A stretch of DNA of 64,000 bases. It comes from Oscillospiraceae bacterium (lineage in GTDB: Bacteria > Bacillota > Clostridia > Oscillospirales > Oscillospiraceae). A program made the position numbers and the translations under genes. The notes below the pieces were generated by a model that made no database searches, was not told the DNA's origin, and saw only the letters and a list, made by a program, of their open reading frames with translations. Location of the stretch: assembly GCA_021769865.1 (NCBI GenBank), contig JAETSB010000003.1, positions 112,329-176,328 on the forward strand, in the 5' to 3' direction. How positions within the stretch are numbered: the stretch's first letter is position 1; every line of letters begins with the position of its first letter. Shown piece after piece: positions 43,723-51,998 of the stretch.

Positions 43723-45498
43723 TTAATACTTGCTGAATGCGCTTCCGCCGCCGCTGTAGCCGCCGTCATAGGAGGCCTCAGCGCTGCTGTCGTTGGAGTA
43801 GGCGGGGGCGCTGTAGCTGCTGGAGCCGCTGTCGTTGCGCAGACGGAACTTGCTCAGCAGATCCTTCATCAGGCTGGCCTGGCTGCTCAGCTCCTCGCTG
43901 GCGGCGGCGGACTGCTCGGAGGTGGCGGAGTTGGTCTGCACCACGCTGGAGATCTGGTCAATGCCCTCGGTAACCTGGGCGATGGCCTCGGCCTCTTCCT
44001 CGACGGCCTGGGCAATCTCCTGGAGGGCGGACATAGACTCGTTGGTGGCCTCCACCGTCTTATCCAGGGACTCGGAAACCCGGTTCACAATTTCGCTGCC
44101 GTCCTGAACGGAGGTGATGGAGTTGTCGATCAGCTCCTTGGTCGCCTTGGCGGCCTGGTCGGACTTGGTGGCCAGATTCCGGACCTCATCGGCCACAACG
44201 GCGAAGCCCTTGCCGGCGCTGCCCGCCCGGGCGGCCTCCACGGCGGCGTTCAGGGCCAGAATGTTGGTCTGGAAGGCAATGTTCTCGATGGTGGCAATGA
44301 TCTTTCCGATCTCCTCGGAGGAGCTGGAAATTTTCTCCATGGCCTTGACCATTTCATCCATATGCGCGGCGCTCTCGCGCAGGCGCTGGCCGGCGTTCTT
44401 GGAGTGCTCCATGGCCTTCTCGCTCCGCTTGGCGTTGCTCTGGGCCTTGGAGGAGATATCCGCGATGGTGGCGGACAGCTCCTCGACAGCGCTGGCCTGC
44501 TCAGTCGCGCCCTGGGCCAGGGCCTGGGCACCGGTGGACACCTGATCAGAGCCGGAGGAGACCTGCTCGCCGCTGAGGCTGATCTGGGTCAGGGTATCGC
44601 TGAGGCTGCGGTTGATGACACGCATGGACTTGAGCATATTGGACAGCTCGCCCACGTAGAGATGCTCCACCTCGGTGCGGACGTTGAAGTTGCCGCCGCC
44701 CATCTCCTCCAGGAGGCGGCAGGCATCCTTGATAACGCCGTCCAGGGTGTGCTGGCTGCTCCGCAGCGCGTCGCACATTTCGCCCAGTTCGCTGGTGCTC
44801 TCGTAATCCACAGGAATATCCAGCTTGCCCTCGCTGAAGCCCACCAGGGCGGCCCGGACCTTCTCCGTGGGGACCACGATGCTCCTGATGATCGCCAGGG
44901 CAATCCGGATCACCACGATGGTGGCGATGACCATCGCCACGATGATGCAGATCACCGCGATGGTGGAAACCGTGTTCTGCCGCTCGATAATCCTGGCCTG
45001 TTCGGACTGCAGCTTCTCAGCCAGCACGGTGCCGGCGTTGGCCATTTCGTTCAAAACAGGGGTGCAGTCGTTGACCAGCATCGTCGCCGCCTGCTGCTGG
45101 CTGGTGCGGGCGGTATTGCTGATGACGGCGGCCTCCTTCTCCCAGGACTCCACCAGGTTGACGAAGTTGTTCAGCTCGGTCTTATCCGTCAGGGGATACA
45201 TGCCCGACAGTTCCTTCAGATGCGCTTCCAGCTCCTCTATTTTGCTGCTGGTCGTGTCCAGACTGGACATATTGCCGGACAGCACCGCGTCCCGCAGATT
45301 CCGGGCGGCAATGTTGTACGTGATGCGGCTCTCAGACACCAACTCGTTGGACGCCACATACTGCTCCAGGATATTGGTATACTGGCCCTTCTGGACCGTC
45401 ATCAATACCAGCGAGATCACGATAATGATTACGGAGACTACGATGGTGATTCCATACCCCATGATCAGGCTTTTCCTGACCTTCATGTTTTTGATCAT
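43723..45498 (-). CDS. Methyl-accepting chemotaxis protein
   Basis: A 591-residue receptor. TM1 is at about 10-37 ([20 protein letters not shown]), the extracytoplasmic sensory part is a four-helix bundle of about 150 residues, TM2 is at about 180-205, then HAMP, and a cytoplasmic hairpin with the conserved tip [20 protein letters not shown] and [20 protein letters not shown]. The C-terminus is a Ser/Tyr/Gly tail without a pentapeptide for CheR. The ATG at 45498 is chosen for GAGGAGG nine bases before it. The gene follows an ABC ATPase gene closely. The ligand is unknown. Confidence 0.95.
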   Translation of the reverse strand: MIKNMKVRKSLIMGYGITIVVSVIIIVISLVLMTVQKGQYTNILEQYVASNELVSESRITYNIAARNLRDAVLSGNMSSLDTTSSKIEELEAHLKELSGMYPLTDKTELNNFVNLVESWEKEAAVISNTARTSQQQAATMLVNDCTPVLNEMANAGTVLAEKLQSEQARIIERQNTVSTIAVICIIVAMVIATIVVIRIALAIIRSIVVPTEKVRAALVGFSEGKLDIPVDYESTSELGEMCDALRSSQHTLDGVIKDACRLLEEMGGGNFNVRTEVEHLYVGELSNMLKSMRVINRSLSDTLTQISLSGEQVSSGSDQVSTGAQALAQGATEQASAVEELSATIADISSKAQSNAKRSEKAMEHSKNAGQRLRESAAHMDEMVKAMEKISSSSEEIGKIIATIENIAFQTNILALNAAVEAARAGSAGKGFAVVADEVRNLATKSDQAAKATKELIDNSITSVQDGSEIVNRVSESLDKTVEATNESMSALQEIAQAVEEEAEAIAQVTEGIDQISSVVQTNSATSEQSAAASEELSSQASLMKDLLSKFRLRNDSGSSSYSAPAYSNDSSAEASYDGGYSGGGSAFSKY

Positions 45499-45560
45499 TT
45501 GCGTCTTCCTCCTCTTTATTACTGGCTTTCTATCCTTATCTATGATCATCGGCTCCGGGG

Positions 45561-46298
45561 CTACACCACGTCGCCGTATCTTCCTTTCTCGACGTCGCCG
45601 AAGATCTTCCCGTCCACCAGCGTGATCACCCGCCGCCGCATGATGTTGACATAGCGGCTGGCGTGAGTGGCCATGATGACGGTGGTGCCCTTGCGGTTGA
45701 CCTCCTGCAAAAGCTGGAACATATCCCAGATATTATCGTCGTCCAGGTTTGCCGTGATCTCGTCCAGCACCAGGATGGGAGGGCTGTTGATCAGAGCTCG
45801 GGCCAGCTCTACCCGGCGGCACTCCCCGATGGACATCTCCACCGGATACCGGGCCTCCACGCCCCGCATCCCCACCAGACCCAGCACCTTCTTCACTCGG
45901 AGATCCACGTGCTTGCTGCTCTCGAAGCGGCGGCGGCCCACCTGGGCGGCCACCCAGAGGTTCTCCTCCACGGTCATTTTCCGAATGAGGCTGTGCTCCT
46001 GCTGGACCTTGCCGAAGAGGACGGCCATGCGGTTCTGGCTCCAGGGGATCAGCTTGGAGAGGTCCTTTTGGTCCAGACACACCGTCCCCTTGTCGGGCTT
46101 GAGCTTCCCGGAGATCAAGTCCAGCAGCGTGCTCTTTCCCGCGCCGCTGCTGCCCACCAGGAAGACGAATTCCCCCTGCCGGATGGTCAGGTTGACATCC
46201 TCCACGCCGACCTCGTACTTCTTGCCCTTTTGCTCCTTCTGCTGCCGGCGGTCCAGCTTATAGTTCTTTGTAACGTTTTCCAGCGTGATCGTGGGCAT
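45561..46298 (-). CDS. Orphan FtsE-like ABC ATPase
   Basis: A 245-residue ABC ATPase. Walker A is GSSGAGKST (49-57), the Q-loop region reads [10 protein letters not shown] (near 98), Walker B is ILVLDE (175-180) and the H-loop His212. The overall layout matches FtsE, but the signature is MSIGECRR (155-162) instead of LSGGQ, and a charged insert (QKEQKGKK) follows the first strand. No FtsX-like permease or other ABC membrane protein is found in the window. It lies 62 bases before the MCP gene and may share its transcript with the FtsA-like gene further on. Confidence 0.88.
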   Translation of the reverse strand: MPTITLENVTKNYKLDRRQQKEQKGKKYEVGVEDVNLTIRQGEFVFLVGSSGAGKSTLLDLISGKLKPDKGTVCLDQKDLSKLIPWSQNRMAVLFGKVQQEHSLIRKMTVEENLWVAAQVGRRRFESSKHVDLRVKKVLGLVGMRGVEARYPVEMSIGECRRVELARALINSPPILVLDEITANLDDDNIWDMFQLLQEVNRKGTTVIMATHASRYVNIMRRRVITLVDGKIFGDVEKGRYGDVV

Positions 46299-46395
46299 AC
46301 TCTGCGCTCCCGTAGTCTTGAATCATATCCCGGGCGGAGGGATTCCCTTTCCGCCGGGCAGTTACCCGGTATTCGTCCCTACGCGCGCAAAGGCG

Positions 46396-46427
46396 GGAGC
46401 CCGGCCGGACCGGCCGGCCGGAGCTCC
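46396..46427 (-). terminator. GC-rich hairpin after the fliT-like gene
   Basis: On the minus strand GGAGCTCCGGCCGG pairs with CCGGCCGGGCTCC with one bulge, followed by a short CGCCTTTG. It may be a terminator or attenuator of the fliD-fliS-fliT-like transcript, in the 146-base gap 46299-46444. Confidence 0.5.
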
Positions 46428-46444
46428 GGCTTTCGCGGTTTTTC

Positions 46445-46831
46445 TTATTGGTAAATGGACTTCTCGCGCGCCAGCTTGCGGTTGACCACCCGGTCCAGCT
46501 CCACAAGCTGCTTCAAGACCCGTTGGTTCACGCCCACCTGCGCCGTCAGCGGGCCTTCCTCCGCCGTCTCCGCCTCCGCGCCCTTCAAAATGGCGGAGAG
46601 GCGGGCCGCATCGCCGGCGGGCAGGGACTGGCGCTGCTGCTCCAGCGCCTGCCGGGCCTGGGCCAGCTTGTCGGTGGGTTCCTGACGCATGGAGACCAGC
46701 ATCTGCGCCGAGATCTGGTCGTCCCGGTCCACAGCGTCCGCCAGTTGGCGGGTCAGGTCCAGGGCCTCGTTCAGCGCGGTGTAAACTCGCTTGAGCTGTA
46801 CATGGGCGTCCATCAGCGCCGCTGCTTCCAT
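46445..46831 (-). CDS. Putative FliT-like flagellar chaperone
   Basis: A 128-residue, almost entirely helical protein directly after fliD and fliS (8-base gap). In many bacteria the third gene in this position is fliT, which guards FliD before export. The sequence (ALNEALDLTRQLADAVDRDD, LAQARQALEQQRQSLPAGD, LVELDRVVNRKLAREKSIYQ) fits an antiparallel helical chaperone of the FliT/FlgN type. Sequence similarity is low, so the call rests on position, length and composition. Confidence 0.6.
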   Translation of the reverse strand: MEAAALMDAHVQLKRVYTALNEALDLTRQLADAVDRDDQISAQMLVSMRQEPTDKLAQARQALEQQRQSLPAGDAARLSAILKGAEAETAEEGPLTAQVGVNQRVLKQLVELDRVVNRKLAREKSIYQ

Positions 46832-46839
46832 CCTGATCC

Positions 46840-47217
46840 CTACTTTCCTGAGTCTCCGCTCTTTTGCGCCTGGCGGAAGGCGTCCCGCAGCTCGCTCACC
46901 ATGGTCTTTACGTGGGTCAGGACCTCCTTGCGGCGGCCGATCTTCGCCCGGCCCAGTTCATAAGTAAAGTACTCGTACAGCTGCGCCAGGTTCCCGCTGA
47001 TGGGATACTGGTGGTCCAGCGTGGAATCCAGATAGTCGATGATGGCGACCGAACGCTCAATGGAGGCTTCGTAAACGGGGTAATTCTGCTGGTCCAGCAT
47101 GAGCTCCGCCTGGGACAGGCGCTTATACAGCTCGTCATACAGCAGCAGCAGCAATTCCCCCTGGGTCATCGTGTTGACGCTCTGCTCCTTGTATTGCTGG
47201 TAGCCTTTCATATCCAT
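46840..47217 (-). CDS. fliS: Flagellar export chaperone FliS
   Basis: A 125-residue four-helix chaperone that binds the flagellin C-terminus and prevents premature polymerisation. The N-terminal GYQQYKEQSVNTMTQGELLL and ERSVAIIDYLDSTLDHQYP, then LAQLYEYFTYEL, are typical. It is placed between fliD and the fliT-like gene. The Shine-Dalgarno before the ATG is weak, so translation may be coupled to fliD. Confidence 0.96.
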   Translation of the reverse strand: MDMKGYQQYKEQSVNTMTQGELLLLLYDELYKRLSQAELMLDQQNYPVYEASIERSVAIIDYLDSTLDHQYPISGNLAQLYEYFTYELGRAKIGRRKEVLTHVKTMVSELRDAFRQAQKSGDSGK

Positions 47218-47244
47218 TGTTTGTGGATCACCGCCTTTTTAAGA

Positions 47245-50166
47245 TCAGCCGCCCATCAGCTGGGAGAAATAGGAGCTCTGGGAGTTCATCTGCTGGATCA
47301 ACTGCTCCAACCGGGAGAACTGGCTGGTGTAGTGGTCGATCTGGTCTTCCATCTTGTCCTGCCAACGCTCGATCTGCGAGTCGATATTATTGAGCTCCTT
47401 TTGGATGGTGTTGTTGTACATGGTGCTGGGAGCCAGGGGAGAGCCGGCCTTTTCCACCAGCACGCCCTTGCCGCCCTCGGTCTTGCCGAAGACGTCCAGG
47501 GGCTGCTTCAAAGCCTGCATCAAGCCATTGCTCTTGGCGCCGGAGTCCACGCTGGCGGTGAAAGCGTCCCGGACCTTGTCGGGGTCGTTGTTCAGGGCGG
47601 CCCGGAACTTATCCTCGTTGAATTCCAGGGTGCTCAGGCCGTTGGAATAGCTGACGGTAATGCCCGCCTCCCGGAGGGCCGCGCCGTTCTCCCCGGTCAT
47701 GGAAATGGCGGAGGTCATGCGCTGGTAGAGGGAGGCCAGGTCCCGGTCACCGAAGAGGATGCCCTGCTTCGCTTTCTCCGTCCAGTTTTTGACGGCGCTC
47801 TCGCTCATGTCCTCCTCGTCCTCGGCGGTCAGGGGCTCGTAGTACGCGCCGTTGGACCGCTGGGCGGGAAGGGTGGAATAGGCGTCCTTGATCTCCTTGG
47901 CCATGGCGTTGTAGTCTTCCACCATCTGCTTGACCACGTCCACGATCTTGTCCGCGTCGGAGCTGGTCTCGAAGGTGACGCCCTCGGCGCTCTTGTCCAC
48001 GACCGGCTGCATGACATCGCTTTCCGTCACTTCGGTCTTGAAATCAACGGACGGGTTTCCATTAAAATTCTTGGTGGTGGAGAACCAGTTCCCCTGCTGG
48101 AGATAGACCTGTTTTTCGTTGCCGCCGTCTTTGTCCGTCATGTAGAAATTCAGTTCTCCGGTCTTCTCGTCAAATTTGCCGTACACCGCCGAGCCCGCAT
48201 ACGGGTTCGAGGTGTCTGCGGGCTTATATTTCAAGTCGATCCCTTTGCCGGAGAGTTCCACAGTGCCGTCACTGCGTTCCTTGCCGTAGATCTCCCTGCT
48301 GCCGTCGGCAGTCTTGAAAACAATCTGTCCTGCCTCATTTCTATCATACGAGTACGTTTTTTTACCGGAGGGCTCCATTTCGATTTCGCCGTTCTCCTTC
48401 GTCTGATAGCCGAAGGTCCCCTTCAACGTCACGGTCATGCCGTCCATTTCCACCTCGTTGGAGCTGCGGGTGATCTCCCCCAGGGGGGAGCCGTTGACGC
48501 TGGCCTCGAAGATGGCGTCCTTGCCCTCGCTGTAATTTTTAGAGCCTTTATCCACCTTTCCGAACAGCGCCTCCGACAGGGAGCTCTTCTTTATATTCTC
48601 CGGGTTTCCAAAATCAACCCCGCTGGCCGCGCCGGTATCCTTGGCGGTGAAGGTCAGCTCATTGGTCAGTTTGGAGTAGGCCACCTTTACCTCGGAGTCG
48701 CTGTTGCTGTTCATGGCGTTGAACACCGTGCTCAGGGAAGTGTCTTCGTTGAACTGGCCGATCTCCTTGCCGTTGACCCGGAAGGAGTACAGCAGTTTCC
48801 CGTTGGCGTCCTTGGCGTCTTCTTTTCCTATGACTTTGCCGTTGGCGTCCTTTTTGTCCACCTGGGCCACTTCAAATTTGCTCCAGTCGACCTTGCCGTT
48901 CTTCATCGCAATGCCGTCTTTGTCCTTAAGCAGGTCGCCCAGGGTCTTGCCGGTGTTCAGATAGCTGGTGATCCGGTTGCTCTCACCGAAACCCAGGACC
49001 TCGCCCTTGGAGGAGTTGATGGCGAACGTGGAGCCTTTCTGAGTAGTCTCAAACTTGAAGCTGATCCCCGTTCCGGCTTTGCCCGCGTTTGCGTCGCTTA
49101 CCGTCAGTTTATTCTTCCCAAAGGCGTCTTCGATATTTTTATTGAGCGCGTCTATAAACGCTTTGTCCCGGTCCTTCCCCTTGAGTCCCCCGTCAATATC
49201 GTCCTCTCCCGGCAGCTTGACGGTCTTGGTCTTGCCGTCCAGGGTGATCTCCATGCTGGCGCCCCGAGTGGAGAGGTACTCCAGGGTGTTCATCTTCGTC
49301 GTGCCCAGGGCATCCTTCGACAGCGTCAGGGACTTGATCTGCTCGCCGGCCTTGGTGCTGGGCTCCGCTCCGCCCAGCAGGTGCTCCTTGGCGGAGCCGG
49401 TGACGCCGCTGACGTAGACGCCGTTTTTCTTCGGGTCCGTGAAGGTAATCTGGCCGTCGGAGCCCACCTCGGCCTTCAACACATTGTTCAGCAGGTCCTT
49501 GCCCGTGTAGGTCTTGGTGCCGATGGAGACGCTCTGGCTCTCCAGCTGCTTGTTGATCTCCTCCACCAGGGCGTCGGCGTTCTTGAAGGTCTTGGTCTCG
49601 TCAAAATTGAGGCTCAGGTAGCTCGTGGCGTTGGAGCCGCCATAGGCCAGGGTCAGGGAGCCGTTCAGGTTGCTGATGGGGATCATCTCGTCCAATTTTA
49701 GTTCCCCGCTGGCGGCAGCGGTGACATTCCCATCCTCAAAGGCGGCGGTGGTGCCGTCCAGCGCGGTGCCGCTGAGCTTATAAGTGGCGGCGGAGGCCAG
49801 CTGCCTCACCCGGTCGATGCGGATGTCGCTGCTGGCCCGGCCGGTGGCGGACACCAGGTCCTTGTTGGCCCCCTTGGTCACCGTCTTCACCGCCGAGTCG
49901 AAAAAGCTGGTAGACATCAGGTTGTTGCTGGACCGGTAGGAAGTGTACTTCGAGAGGAAGGAGGACATCTTGCTGATCATACCCTGATACGCTTCCTGCT
50001 TCCACTCCGTCTTCGTCCGTTTCTGCGTCAATGCCGAGATCTTGTTTTTGTACGCGGATATCGCGTTTTCGATCATGCTCTCCGTGTCCATGCCACTGGC
50101 AAGGCCGGTGATGACATTCCGAGTTCCGTAAATGCTGCGGGAACTGCTTACTCCGCTGACTGCCAT
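47245..50166 (-). CDS. fliD: Flagellar filament cap protein FliD, very large
   Basis: A 973-residue HAP2 cap protein that folds flagellin at the filament tip. The N-terminus has VITGLASGMDTESMIENAI with a coiled segment (KISALTQKRTKTEWKQEAYQ), and the C-terminal region ends QIERWQDKMEDQIDHYTSQF, both diagnostic. FliD is usually 450-700 residues; the extra part is in the central, surface-exposed domain (about 250-760). The ATG at 50166 follows AAAGGAG. It faces parA divergently and has a sigma-28-like element upstream. Confidence 0.95.
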   Translation of the reverse strand: MAVSGVSSSRSIYGTRNVITGLASGMDTESMIENAISAYKNKISALTQKRTKTEWKQEAYQGMISKMSSFLSKYTSYRSSNNLMSTSFFDSAVKTVTKGANKDLVSATGRASSDIRIDRVRQLASAATYKLSGTALDGTTAAFEDGNVTAAASGELKLDEMIPISNLNGSLTLAYGGSNATSYLSLNFDETKTFKNADALVEEINKQLESQSVSIGTKTYTGKDLLNNVLKAEVGSDGQITFTDPKKNGVYVSGVTGSAKEHLLGGAEPSTKAGEQIKSLTLSKDALGTTKMNTLEYLSTRGASMEITLDGKTKTVKLPGEDDIDGGLKGKDRDKAFIDALNKNIEDAFGKNKLTVSDANAGKAGTGISFKFETTQKGSTFAINSSKGEVLGFGESNRITSYLNTGKTLGDLLKDKDGIAMKNGKVDWSKFEVAQVDKKDANGKVIGKEDAKDANGKLLYSFRVNGKEIGQFNEDTSLSTVFNAMNSNSDSEVKVAYSKLTNELTFTAKDTGAASGVDFGNPENIKKSSLSEALFGKVDKGSKNYSEGKDAIFEASVNGSPLGEITRSSNEVEMDGMTVTLKGTFGYQTKENGEIEMEPSGKKTYSYDRNEAGQIVFKTADGSREIYGKERSDGTVELSGKGIDLKYKPADTSNPYAGSAVYGKFDEKTGELNFYMTDKDGGNEKQVYLQQGNWFSTTKNFNGNPSVDFKTEVTESDVMQPVVDKSAEGVTFETSSDADKIVDVVKQMVEDYNAMAKEIKDAYSTLPAQRSNGAYYEPLTAEDEEDMSESAVKNWTEKAKQGILFGDRDLASLYQRMTSAISMTGENGAALREAGITVSYSNGLSTLEFNEDKFRAALNNDPDKVRDAFTASVDSGAKSNGLMQALKQPLDVFGKTEGGKGVLVEKAGSPLAPSTMYNNTIQKELNNIDSQIERWQDKMEDQIDHYTSQFSRLEQLIQQMNSQSSYFSQLMGG

Positions 50167-50259
50167 ATGCTGCAACTCCTTTCAGAGATTCCGGCAGACC
50201 CGGCCCCCCGGCCCGGGCCCATCGAACTTAGAATTTTTTTGATATTCCTCTATGTTTTT

Positions 50260-50286
50260 TTATCGACATATAGTATAATAAAAATA
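50260..50286 (-). promoter_or_regulatory. Candidate sigma-28 promoter of the fliD operon
   Basis: TATT, 15 bases, GTCGATAA on the minus strand; one mismatch in the -10. It overlaps the divergent TATAAT (50274-50279) that probably serves parA. The rest of 50167-50259 is a GC-rich leader. Confidence 0.4.
50274..50279 (+). promoter_or_regulatory. Likely -10 element of the parA-comFB pair
   Basis: TATAAT preceded by TAG in an AT-rich stretch, about 50 bases before the parA start. No good -35 is visible (TATGTT at 17 bases). It overlaps the candidate sigma-28 element of the opposite strand. Confidence 0.45.
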
Positions 50287-50327
50287 AGAGGTCCCCGTTT
50301 AGTTTTTACAGTAAGGAGGAAAATCCT

Positions 50328-51125
50328 TTGACACAGGTCATCACTGTCACGAATCAAAAGGGCGGCGTGGGCAAAACCACCACCGTTTCCGCGCTGGTCT
50401 GCGGCCTGAAGCAGCGGGGCGCGCGGGTCCTGGGCGTCGATCTGGACCCCCAGGGCAATCTCGGCTTCACCCTGGGACTGGACATCGGCGAGTGCAAGAC
50501 CGTTTACGACGTGCTCACCGGCGCCTGTCCCATCGAGCGGGCCATTTCCCACACGGAGTATGGCGACATCCTCGCCTCGGACATCATGCTCTCCACCGCC
50601 GAGGTGGAGTTCACGGCCCCCCGGCGGGAGTTCATGCTCTCCCAGCAGCTGGACGTGGTGAAGCCAAACTACGACTTCATCATCATCGACACCCCCCCGG
50701 CGCTGAACATCCTGACCATCAACGCGTATGTTGCCTCCACCGGGCTCATCGTCCCCATGGAGGCGGAGGTCCTCAGCCTGGTGGGCGTCTCCCAGATCCA
50801 GGACACCATCGACACCGTCCGCAAGTCCTTCAACCCGGACCTGAAGGTCCTGGGCATCTTATTAAATAAGTATGACCGACGCCTGACCCTCTCCCGGGAG
50901 ATTCTGGACCTGGCGGAGTCCGTGGCGGAGCAGCTGGGCAGCCAGGTGTTCCACACCAAGGTTCGCCGCAGCGTCAGCGTGGCCATGGCCCCCGCCCACG
51001 GGCAGAGCGTCCTGACCTACCAACCCGGGGCAAAGGCCTCCGCGGACCTTCGGAAGATCGTGGATGCCGTGGCGGGCCCGGCCTTCCCGGCCCCCCGTCC
51101 CGCCTCCCGGGGCAAATGGTTCTGA
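50328..51125 (+). CDS. ParA-family ATPase
   Basis: A 265-residue Walker-type ATPase of the ParA/Soj group. The deviant Walker A KGGVGKTTT is at residues 11-19, A' is GVDLDPQGN, and Walker B is FIIIDTPPALN. ParA proteins position cargo (chromosome origins, plasmids, chemoreceptor arrays, pili or flagella) on the nucleoid or at poles. No parB or parS is present; the next gene is a ComFB-domain protein, and the neighbour on the other side is fliD. The start is a TTG at 50328, well supported by AAGGAGG eight bases before. It is not a FlhG/MinD type by its N-terminus, and flhG itself is missing from this locus. Confidence 0.92.
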   Translation: MTQVITVTNQKGGVGKTTTVSALVCGLKQRGARVLGVDLDPQGNLGFTLGLDIGECKTVYDVLTGACPIERAISHTEYGDILASDIMLSTAEVEFTAPRREFMLSQQLDVVKPNYDFIIIDTPPALNILTINAYVASTGLIVPMEAEVLSLVGVSQIQDTIDTVRKSFNPDLKVLGILLNKYDRRLTLSREILDLAESVAEQLGSQVFHTKVRRSVSVAMAPAHGQSVLTYQPGAKASADLRKIVDAVAGPAFPAPRPASRGKWF

Positions 51126-51163
51126 TCGTTTGACTTTTCTGATATAAAGGAGTTCTGATTATT

Positions 51164-51859
51164 ATGGCATCCAACAACAGCAGCAAAACCGCCCATGTGA
51201 TGAATCTGCTCAGCAAGAACCGGGGCGGCGCGGCCGAGCCTCAGGCGGCGGAAGCCAAACCGGAGCCCGCCGCGCCCCAGGCGCAAGCCGCCCCGCAAAC
51301 GGGAGCCGTCCCCATGGAGGCGGAACCCGCCCACGCCGCGCCGGTGGCGCCCATCATCTCCTCCATCACCGCCGATGCCGCCGTCTCCTCCCAGATCAAG
51401 AACGCCCTGGAGGCGGAGTTGGAGGAAACCGCCCCGGTCTCCAAGCCTCCCGTCCAGCAGGCGGCTCCCGTTCAGCAGGAAATCCCTGCTCCGCAGACAG
51501 CCCCTGTCCAGGAAGCGCCCGCCGCGCCGGTCCAGGAGGCGTCCGCTCCTCAGGCCCCTGTTCCGGAAGATCCGGAGGAGGAAAAGCCCAGCTATATCAA
51601 CGTCATGCAGATCCTGGTGGATGAAAAAGCGGATGAGTACATGAAGATGTTCGGCATCTGCTGCTGCGACAAGTGCCGGGTGGATGTCCGGGCCTACGCC
51701 CTGAACCACCTGCCTCCCAAGTACGTGGTCCTGAGCCAGAACGAGCGGGTCCCCCGCCTCACCGTCTATGAAAGCCGCTTCGCCAGCGACGTCACCGCCC
51801 AGCTCATCCAGGCCTGCAAAAAGGTCATGCTCACGCCCCATCACTCCCGGCCGGAGTAA
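51164..51859 (+). CDS. ComFB-domain protein with basic N-terminal peptide
   Basis: A 231-residue protein in three parts. Residues 1-20 are a polar, basic peptide (SSKTAHVMNLLSKNR), 21-145 a long disordered Ala/Pro/Gln/Glu linker, and 146-231 a ComFB domain (YINVMQILVDEKADEY, then CCCDKCRVDVRAYALNHLPP and KYVVL). ComFB-type domains have been reported as c-di-GMP receptors in cyanobacteria and other bacteria; whether this one binds is untested. Short basic N-terminal peptides often stimulate ParA ATPases, and parA lies 38 bases upstream, so this is a candidate ParA partner. AAAGGAG precedes the ATG. Confidence 0.82.
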   Translation: MASNNSSKTAHVMNLLSKNRGGAAEPQAAEAKPEPAAPQAQAAPQTGAVPMEAEPAHAAPVAPIISSITADAAVSSQIKNALEAELEETAPVSKPPVQQAAPVQQEIPAPQTAPVQEAPAAPVQEASAPQAPVPEDPEEEKPSYINVMQILVDEKADEYMKMFGICCCDKCRVDVRAYALNHLPPKYVVLSQNERVPRLTVYESRFASDVTAQLIQACKKVMLTPHHSRPE

Positions 51860-51930
51860 AGCCCGCCTTGACGGTCCTATTTTATCATGCCCCCGTCAAA
51901 TGTTCAACTCATTTGCGGCGGCGCTTCAAA

Positions 51931-51972
51931 AATTTGTTCAGCCCGGCGAAATCACGGTTCGCCGGGCTGTTC
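51931..51972. terminator. Terminator between the comFB-like and EAL-HDOD genes
   Basis: A 12-bp perfect stem (CAGCCCGGCGAA and complement) lies between convergent genes. On the minus strand it is followed by AACAAATTTTTG. It probably ends the long flagellar and chemotaxis operon and the parA pair. Confidence 0.8.
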
Positions 51973-51998
51973 AAATTGCGCATCTTGTGTCTCCCGCC

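Noticed and set aside
50177..50222. Terminator in the GC-rich fliD leader
   Set aside because: The CCCGG/CCGGG runs can pair in several ways but no T-run follows on either strand, and it would block the fliD gene.
50328..51125. ParA as part of a plasmid or chromosome partition locus or origin
   Set aside because: No ParB, parS palindromes, DnaA-box cluster or replication gene is visible nearby, and the neighbours are flagellar.
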